Shown here: positions 8,110-15,200 of the stretch, in pieces
Layout of the letters: each line of letters opens with the position of its first letter
Position numbering within the stretch: position 1 is the first letter of the stretch
DNA from: an uncultured Eubacteriales bacterium
GTDB taxonomy: Bacteria > Bacillota > Clostridia > Oscillospirales > Ruminococcaceae
NCBI GenBank assembly: GCA_959605275.1
Contig: CAUHFD010000036.1
Coordinates: forward strand, 1-16,869
DNA: 16,869 nucleotides
Direction of reading: 5' to 3'
Made by a program: the position numbers and the translations under genes
Notes under the pieces: model-generated
What the model saw: the letters and a program-made list of their open reading frames with translations, nothing else
What the model was told of the DNA's origin: nothing
Databases searched by the model: none

Positions 8110-9015
8110 ATGAGTACATCGAAGGAGCGCTCGGTAAAATGGCAAACTTTTCAAAACAAATATCTGACACCAAAGTATGTGACAAAATGGTTATGGAGCA
8201 TTGTTCGGGCGGTTATTATAGCAGGATTGTGTTATATTATTTTGTTTCCGTTTTTTGAAAAAATAATTAACGCTTTTAAATCCTATGAAGATTTGATTGA
8301 TCCGACTGTTAAATTTTTGCCCAAACACTTTACATTGGAAAATGTTTCGCGGACGGTGCAGAAGATGCAGTATTGGCAGGCGCTGATCAACACATTGATT
8401 CTTTCTACTGTTGTGGCATTTCTGCAAACTTTTATTTCTGCTTTGGTAGGATACGGTTTTGCAAAATTTAAATTTTGGGGAAATAAAATACTGTTTTTCT
8501 TTGTCATTCTGATGTTGATTATTCCTCCGCAGACTATTATTGTACCGATGTTTATCAAATTTCGATATTTACAGATTTTGGACACCCCTTTCCCATTAGT
8601 GGTCATGTCTTTGACCATGACAGGGTTTAAGAACGGTTTGTATATTTTTATGTTCCGTCAGTTTTTCCGAGGTGTGCCAAAAGAATTGAATGAGGCGGCT
8701 AATATTGATGGTTGCGGCGTGTTTCGGACATTTTTTACGATTATGCTGCCAAGCGCAACATCAATGCTAACAACCACATTCTTGCTATCTTTTTCTTGGC
8801 AATGGACAGATACCGTTTATAACGGTTTGTTCTTAAAAAATATGAAATTGTTGTCTAACGTCATTTCACAGGTGGCAACCGGGGAGTTACAGGTGTTGGC
8901 AGGAAATCTGACGCATACTGCTGCATTGCTTGCAGTCCTGCCTTTGGCATTACTTTTTATCTTTGCGCAAAAAGCTTTTGTAGAATCAATTGACCGGTCA
9001 GGAATTGTTGGGTAA
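8110..9015 (+). CDS. CUT1 sugar ABC transporter permease, MalG type (pair B, second subunit)
   Basis: Starting at ATG 8110 the protein has 301 residues. A basic N-terminus leads to TM1 at about 29-50, followed by the extracellular loop AFKSYEDLIDPTVKFLPKHF (55-74) that is usual after TM1 in MalG-type subunits. Further helices lie near 91-114, 127-147, 160-180, 216-232 and 268-285. The EAA loop is at residues 195-221 (EAANIDGCGVFRTFFTIMLP). The C-terminus AFVESIDRSGIVG is also typical of this class. It pairs with the preceding permease to form a second importer, again without an ATPase gene alongside. It is clearly different in sequence from the pair A MalG-type protein, so this is not a recent tandem duplication. 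Confidence 0.92.
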   Translation: MSTSKERSVKWQTFQNKYLTPKYVTKWLWSIVRAVIIAGLCYIILFPFFEKIINAFKSYEDLIDPTVKFLPKHFTLENVSRTVQKMQYWQALINTLILSTVVAFLQTFISALVGYGFAKFKFWGNKILFFFVILMLIIPPQTIIVPMFIKFRYLQILDTPFPLVVMSLTMTGFKNGLYIFMFRQFFRGVPKELNEAANIDGCGVFRTFFTIMLPSATSMLTTTFLLSFSWQWTDTVYNGLFLKNMKLLSNVISQVATGELQVLAGNLTHTAALLAVLPLALLFIFAQKAFVESIDRSGIVG

Positions 9016-9075
9016 AGATGATGATGAAAAATGAGAGGGGGAATAGATTCGGAGTTTAATTAGTTTACACAGACC

Positions 9076-9102
9076 ATAATTTAAAAAATAAATTATAGGA
9101 GG
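9076..9102 (+). promoter_or_regulatory. AT-rich inverted repeat abutting the ribosome binding site of the GH-like lipoprotein gene
   Basis: ATAATTT (9076-9082) and AAATTAT (9090-9096) form a weak 7-bp stem directly against AGGAGG at 9097-9102. ATG 9114 follows after 11 bases, a slightly long spacing. The 98-bp gap shows no convincing promoter. The stem is too AT-rich to be sure it forms in the cell. Confidence 0.4.
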
Positions 9103-9113
9103 CTAAACAAAAC

Positions 9114-10994
9114 ATGAAAAACAGGATAATATCATTGTTCATTGCAGGAGTGATTATAATGGGGTTAAGCGGATGCGGCGAGAGTAATGGCACAGCAAAA
9201 ATTAGCGTTACCAATGTAAAAAACGGCACAAATAATATTTTTGGAAGCTCAGTAAACGGATATTTGTTGAGTGAAAATTCAAAAGATTATGTCGCCCTCA
9301 CCGAAGAAAATACAACAGATTCATATGGACCGTTAAAAGCGGTAGACGATTTAAACAGAGTCCTGCCGACTGCCGAGGATACTTATGCAGCCGGTACCGG
9401 AAGAAAACGTGAAGTGGCAATGTTTTATACTTTGTGGCACAGCCAAGAGACTGGACCGTATTTGTTCTCTGATGTACTTTCTCAAAATCCGAACCCTTCC
9501 AAACCGCCAACAACATCACCATGGGTGGGTGCCAATACCATCTATTATTGGGGAGAACCGCTTTTAGGGTACTATCATACCGATGATGGTTGGGTGATGC
9601 GTAAACATGTTGAAATGCTGACGCATGCCGACATTGATTTCCTAGTTGTTGACGCTACAAATGATTCTCCTTATTGTGTGGAAGCATTAAAGCTGATGAA
9701 AATATTGGATGAATATCAGCGGCAGGGTTGGGATGTGCCTAAAATATGCTTTTATACCAATACGGATTCCGGCACTCGTATGATGCAGCTGTATAATCAG
9801 ATCTATAAACTGAATAAATATCCGAATACATGGTATATGTACAACGGAAAACCGATGATTATCGGTGTTGAGAAAAATGCTCCGGCTACTATCAAAAATT
9901 TCTTTAACATGCGAGCCAGTCAGTGGCCGAATTCTGAGGAAGTTGAAAACGGCTTCCCATGGATTGATTTTAGAGAAACCGCAAAGGTATATAAGGACAA
10001 GGATGGAAAAAACGGCGTTATCAGTGTATCGGTTGCACAAAATTCTTCTGATACCGCATGCTTTGGCGACTCTTTGTTTTATGGTGATACTAAAAATCGT
10101 GGCAGAAGTTATCATAATGGTGCGGCGAATATTACTGAAGATTCTTATAAATACGGTTACAATTTCCAGGAACAGTGGGATAATGCCATTAACTCGGATG
10201 CAGACATCGCCATGGTATTGGAATGGAATGAATGGACTGCGGGGGCATGGAATCGCGGCGGAGATCAGCCGATTGCTATTTTTGACTGTGTAACCTCCGA
10301 GTACAGCCGCGATATTGAGCCAATGAGAGGCGGCTATTTTGACAATTATTATATGCAGCTGGTAGCTAATGTTCGTAAGTTTAAAGGAACAACGGCAACA
10401 GTTGTACAGGATAACAATAAAACCATTGACGTGACGGGGGACTTTAATCAGTGGAATGGAATTTCAGTTACTTACAGGGATTTTGCTGAGGGAACGATTC
10501 GCCGAGATGCATTAGGTACGGGCGGAAAACGGTATGTGAACAACACCGGGCGCAATGGTGTGATTTATTCTAAGATTACACAAGATGACAAAAATGTATA
10601 TTTTTATGCACAGACGCAAGAAGATATTTCTCCTTACCAAAGTTCGGAAGGCAGCTGGATGAATTTGTATTTGAATATCAATGCGGACAAAGCGTCGAGC
10701 TGGAACGGATATAACTATTGTGTCAATTACAAAGCGGCCGATAAGGATAAAACAACGGTAGCGAAATATAACGGAGAGACCTTTGAAACAGTCGGTGCCG
10801 TCAGCTATCGGGTGCTCGGCAACCAAATGATGATTGCGGTTCCGAAGAGCTTGTTGAATCTTTCCGGGAATGAGATTTCATTTGAGTTCAAGTGGGCGGA
10901 TAGCCGGGAAGCTTATCAGACAGTAGAAGATTTCTATGAAAAAGGAGATTGCGCTCCTTATGGAAGATTTAACTACGAATACAATGGTAGATAG
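9114..10994 (+). CDS. Lipoprotein with GH71/GH99-like barrel and C-terminal CBM9/DOMON-like domain
   Basis: The 626-residue product begins with a lipoprotein signal: KNR, hydrophobic core, and lipobox GLSGC with Cys21. It is therefore an extracellular membrane-tethered protein. Residues about 98-425 look like a GH71/GH99-type (beta/alpha)8 domain: EVAMFYTLWHS at 100-110, YYWGEPLLGYYHTDDGWVMR at 144-163, ADIDFLVVDATN at 172-183 with Asp180 at a strand end, and EWNEWTAG at 370-377. The last motif matches the conserved NEW of the family, but the position where GH99-like proteins usually carry a second Glu (NEWxEG) is Ala376. Residues about 437-626 are beta-rich and resemble CBM9/DOMON-type carbohydrate-binding domains (ITQDDKNVYFYAQTQED, then MMIAVPKSLL). 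It lies after permease pair B and 19 bp before another CBM9-like gene. It may be a glycosidase or a glycan-binding relative that has lost activity. Confidence 0.72.
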   Translation: MKNRIISLFIAGVIIMGLSGCGESNGTAKISVTNVKNGTNNIFGSSVNGYLLSENSKDYVALTEENTTDSYGPLKAVDDLNRVLPTAEDTYAAGTGRKREVAMFYTLWHSQETGPYLFSDVLSQNPNPSKPPTTSPWVGANTIYYWGEPLLGYYHTDDGWVMRKHVEMLTHADIDFLVVDATNDSPYCVEALKLMKILDEYQRQGWDVPKICFYTNTDSGTRMMQLYNQIYKLNKYPNTWYMYNGKPMIIGVEKNAPATIKNFFNMRASQWPNSEEVENGFPWIDFRETAKVYKDKDGKNGVISVSVAQNSSDTACFGDSLFYGDTKNRGRSYHNGAANITEDSYKYGYNFQEQWDNAINSDADIAMVLEWNEWTAGAWNRGGDQPIAIFDCVTSEYSRDIEPMRGGYFDNYYMQLVANVRKFKGTTATVVQDNNKTIDVTGDFNQWNGISVTYRDFAEGTIRRDALGTGGKRYVNNTGRNGVIYSKITQDDKNVYFYAQTQEDISPYQSSEGSWMNLYLNINADKASSWNGYNYCVNYKAADKDKTTVAKYNGETFETVGAVSYRVLGNQMMIAVPKSLLNLSGNEISFEFKWADSREAYQTVEDFYEKGDCAPYGRFNYEYNGR

Positions 10995-11013
10995 AAAGGG
11001 ACGGATTTTACTT

Positions 11014-12168
11014 ATGAAAAATATATGGAAGAGAGTATGTATCATCGGAGCAACTGCTGCCATAGCGGTACAGTGTATGGCTCTCAGCGGTTTGGCGGCA
11101 GGAGCGCCTAGTTATACTGCAAAATATGGTACGCCGTCCATTGACGGAAAGGTCAGTAGTAGTGAATATGGTCCCGCCCAAAAGCTGAATAAAGACAATA
11201 CGGGAATCTTTTTCGGTCAGGTGGACTTGGATGATCCTTCTTTGGATATACATTATCCGGAGTTAACTTATCAATTTGCCTGGAATGAGCAAAATCTGTA
11301 TGTTGGTGTAACCATAGCAGAAGTGGAAAGCATTGAAACATCCAAGTTCCAAATTGACTTAAGCCCCGAGAATAAAGTCAAAGATGAACAGAGAGGAGTA
11401 TTCTTTACTTTTTCTATTTTGAACTTGGATTCCGGATTGGTTTCCGTTGCAAGGGATAATTATCAAACTGCCGGAAGTAAAGTAACAAGCATGAATATTA
11501 CCAAAAAAGTAACGGCAAAAGCAACCAAGACAAGCAGCGGAGCACAGATGGAGATTGCAATTCCGTTGGCGGAATTGCAGGTTTCCGGACAGGGTAGAGA
11601 TTTCAGCAAAATCACCTTAAAAGAAGGTAAATGGGGCGTTGCCACCTATTTCATCGGAAACGGTCTTGGATTTACCACTTCAAGAGGAAAATGCCATTAC
11701 TCCGAAGTTACCGATAATAAAGATTCAGGCGGTTTGAAAGAATACTTTAATCCATTGACGTTTGCAGCGAAATCATCAGGCAACATAACTACCAGCAGTC
11801 AGACCACTAAACCAACCAGCAGCAAGAATTCTGTTGTGTCCTCTTCTTCTAAACCGGTTACAACTACCTCTAATAATGCAGCCAATTCCGATAAAATCAA
11901 TAGCGTTGCGTCAGGCAATCCGGGAACAGTACTATCTGATGCAGAAGTTTCCGGAGAAGATATCATTAATACTGAGTCTGCGGATGTTTCCGGTCAAGAG
12001 TCAAATGTTGATACAGAAGAAAGCAGCATATCAGAAAGTCAGACTGATACCGACGGACAGCCGAAAAAGAACAGTAATCTCGGATTGATTATCGGACTGA
12101 TCATAGGCGGCGTTGTGATCGTAGGGGCAGGCGTTGTTGTGTTCTTGAAAGTGAAGAAAATCATTTAA
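11014..12168 (+). CDS. Surface CBM9/DOMON-like protein with Ser/Thr stalk and C-terminal TM anchor
   Basis: From ATG 11014 the protein has 384 residues. Residues 1-30 are a signal peptide (KNIWKR, hydrophobic core, probable cleavage around LAAG-A). Residues about 40-250 form a beta-rich domain: PSIDGKVSSSEYG at 41-53, the strand LTYQFAWNEQNLYVGVTIAE at 84-103, and MEIAIPLAEL at 179-188. This is the pattern of CBM9-like/DOMON carbohydrate-binding domains. Residues about 255-350 are a low-complexity Ser/Thr/Asn/Asp stalk. A glycine-rich transmembrane helix (357-378) is followed by KVKKII, so the protein is anchored by its C-terminus with no LPXTG. Longer readings start at 10936 or 10984 inside the previous gene and would prefix a hydrophilic extension to the signal peptide. 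The site before 11014 is a weak GAAAGGG at 10994-11000, so start confidence is moderate. Confidence 0.75.
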   Translation: MKNIWKRVCIIGATAAIAVQCMALSGLAAGAPSYTAKYGTPSIDGKVSSSEYGPAQKLNKDNTGIFFGQVDLDDPSLDIHYPELTYQFAWNEQNLYVGVTIAEVESIETSKFQIDLSPENKVKDEQRGVFFTFSILNLDSGLVSVARDNYQTAGSKVTSMNITKKVTAKATKTSSGAQMEIAIPLAELQVSGQGRDFSKITLKEGKWGVATYFIGNGLGFTTSRGKCHYSEVTDNKDSGGLKEYFNPLTFAAKSSGNITTSSQTTKPTSSKNSVVSSSSKPVTTTSNNAANSDKINSVASGNPGTVLSDAEVSGEDIINTESADVSGQESNVDTEESSISESQTDTDGQPKKNSNLGLIIGLIIGGVVIVGAGVVVFLKVKKII

Positions 12169-12187
12169 GAGAGATATCACGAAGCAA

Positions 12188-12213
12188 AAACCTGAAATAA
12201 AAACAGGAGGTTT
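12188..12213 (+). promoter_or_regulatory. Ribosome binding site inside a small stem-loop before the lectin-repeat gene
   Basis: AGGAGG at 12205-12210 is 6 bases before ATG 12217, an excellent start signal. AAACCT (12188-12193) can pair with AGGTTT (12208-12213), covering half of it around a 14-base loop. An alternative CCTG/CAGG pairing (12191-12194 with 12204-12207) is also possible. The ribosome binding site is certain; the structure is only a possibility. Confidence 0.6.
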
Positions 12214-12216
12214 GTT

Positions 12217-15200
12217 ATGTTGAAACAAAGAATTATATCATTTGTGACAGCAGTGGCGATTTTAGTATCCGGATTATCTTTTAATATGTTTGCTGCTGCA
12301 AGCGATCCTCAAAGTGAATTGAGTTTGGGGCTTACAAACCGGCAATCCGTTAGTAACGCACCAAACGAAAAATGGATTTTAGAGAATGTATCAGGTACGG
12401 AATATAAGATTCGCAACAAGGCAACCGATTTGTATTTAACCGATAAAAACGGTACCGCGGTGCAAATGAGTGCAACCGGGGATAATACGCAGGTGTGGAT
12501 TTTTTCGGATCATTACGGCGTTTCTCATTGGAAAGTACAAAATAAAGAAACCAATAATTATTTAACTTGTTTTGGCAGTGTCGCGTTGGTCACACCTGAG
12601 TCATATGGATATAATGGTACTGATATGGTTTGCCTTTCTGCCGGAGATTTAACCGATCCGCTTGAAGTCAGCGAATTGGCTGCCGGAGAATACTATATCT
12701 ATAATGAGTACGGCAGCCAACCTGGAGGCAGTTTTCCCGAGATTAATTGTGTATTGACCGGGAATTTAGGTTTGGGATTAACCAGCCGTCAAGCTGTATC
12801 TAATGCAGCAAATGAAAAATGGATTTTGGAAAATGTTTCCGGAAATGATTATAAAATTAAGAATAAAGCAACAAATTTATATTTGACTGATATAAACGGA
12901 ACTGCTATACAGGCTTCTAAAAACGGTGATAATACGCAGGTGTGGAATTTTGCAGATCATTACGGTGTTTCTCATTGGAAAGTCAGCAATAAAGGCACCG
13001 GGAATTATCTGACGGTATTTGGCGAAATTAAACTGGGTGCGGAAGATGGAAACGGAACCGGGATGGTTTGCCTTTCTGCCGGAGATTTAACCGATCCGCT
13101 TGAAGTCAGCGAATTGGCTGCCGGAGAATACTATATTTATAATGAGTACGGAAGCCGTCCGGATGGCAGTTTCCCGAATATTAATTGTGTATTGACCGGA
13201 AATATACCGGTTGAAACAAAGCCGCTTGAGTTGGTTCCCCGTTCCGAAGTTACCGGAACAGACAATGAAAAATGGATTTTGGAAAATGTTTCCGGAAATG
13301 ATTACAAGATAAAGAATAAAGCGACAAATCTGTATTTGACCGAGAAAGATGGAGCTGCAGTACAGATGACTGCTACCGGAGATGACACACAGGTGTGGAA
13401 TTTCTCTGATAACTGGGGTTATTTGTGGAAAATGCAGAATAAGGCAACGGGCAATTATTTAACCTCATACGGTAGCATTAAAACATTAACCGTAGACGAA
13501 TTTTCCGCGCAGGGCGTTCAGTTGATGAGCTTGGCAGTATCGGATTTAAATACGCCGATTACCCAAAGCGAACTAAAAGCTGGAGAATATTATTTATATA
13601 ATCATCATGGTACCACAGCGGGCGGTGATACACCGAACGAAAAGTGCGTTATCATCAGTGAAAAAGTTGCTGAAACAAAGCCGCTTGAGTTGGTTTCCCG
13701 TTCCGAAGTTACCGGAACAGACAATGAAAAATGGATATTAGAAAATGTTTCCGGCAACGATTACAAGGTAAAGAATAAAGCAACGAATTTGTATTTGACT
13801 GAGAAAAACGGTGCGGCAATACAGACGGCTGAAAGCGGAAATGATACCCAAGTATGGAATTTCTCCGATAACTGGGGCTATCTGTGGAAAATGCAGAATA
13901 AGGCAACGGGGAACTATTTAACTTCTTACGGTACCGTTAAAACATTAACCGCAGACGAATTTTCCGCACAGGGCGTGCAGCTAATGAGTTTGGCTGTATC
14001 GGATTTAAATACGCCGATTACTCAAAGCGAATTGAAATCCGGAGAATACTATTTGTATAATCATCATGGCACCACAGCGGGCGGTGATACCCCAAACGAA
14101 AAGTGTGTTATCATCAGCAAGACAGATACACCGGTAGATCCTCCGATTCCAACAGAGGAAGGCAAGCTGACATTGCTTGCAAGAGGAGAGGCTTCCGGAG
14201 CAGATGCCGAAAAATGGTTGCTGGAGAATGTTTCGGGAAATGACTATAAGATTAAAAACAAATTAACCGGATTGTATCTTACTGAGAAAGACAACACTGC
14301 GGTGCAGATGTCTGATATTGACAGCGAGACACAGACCTGGACGATTTCTGACCACTATGGTTACCTATGGAAAATACAGAACAAATCAACCAAGAATTAT
14401 TTGACTACTTTCCAAACCGTAACAATGGTCTCAGAAAGTTCGTATGAAGGTAACGGCGGGCAATTGACCACTCTTGCCAAAGAAATCGGCACACCGATAG
14501 CGATTGATCAGTTGGCAGAGGGCGAGTTTTATATTTATAATCATCATTTTACCGGAACCGACGGCAGTAATGCCAATGCGCCTTGTGTCTTGGCTGCTGA
14601 AGTGCCGAAAACACAGGAACTGGATGTGATATCCCGTTCTGAAATTAATAATTCAGACAATCAAAAATGGATTTTGACCCAAGTATCCGGTAGTGATTAT
14701 ACCATCCACAATAAAGCGACCGGTTTGTTTTTGACTGACAATAACGGCGTTGCTGTACAGATGAGCGAGAACGGTGAAAATAATCAAGTTTGGAATTTTG
14801 CAGATCATTACGGTGTTTCCCATTGGAAAGTACAAAATAAAGCAACCGGCAACTATTTGACTTGTTTTGGCAGCGTCGCACTGATTGCGCCTGCATCATA
14901 TGGATATAATGGTACAGATATGATTTGCTTATCCACCGGGGATTTAACTGATCCGCTTGAGGCAAGCGAATTGGCTGCCGGCGAATATTATGTCTACAAT
15001 GAGTACGGAAGCAGACCGGACGGCAGTTATCCGAATATCAAATGTGTCATCATCGGCACAGAGGACGAAACTTTGCCGGATGACTCAAAACTGGATGGCG
15101 ATCCGAATGAAAAAATCACACTGGATGCAGATAAAGTGTATGAGATGAATGTGGCGGATTATACAACTGCAAACGGGGCGGCAAGCCAGAAATGGATTTT

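Noticed and set aside
9016..9113. Promoter before the GH-like lipoprotein gene
   Set aside because: TTTACA at 9064-9069 is a passable -35, but no convincing -10 lies about 17 bases downstream.
10936..11013. Upstream extension of the CBM9-like gene into the preceding gene
   Set aside because: It would overlap the GH-like gene by about 59 bp and prefix a hydrophilic stretch to the signal peptide.
14645..14965. Minus-strand open frames inside the repeat gene, including one of 106 codons
   Set aside because: They are antisense shadows of the repeat units, with no ribosome binding site or family resemblance, and lie opposite strongly conserved plus-strand codons.
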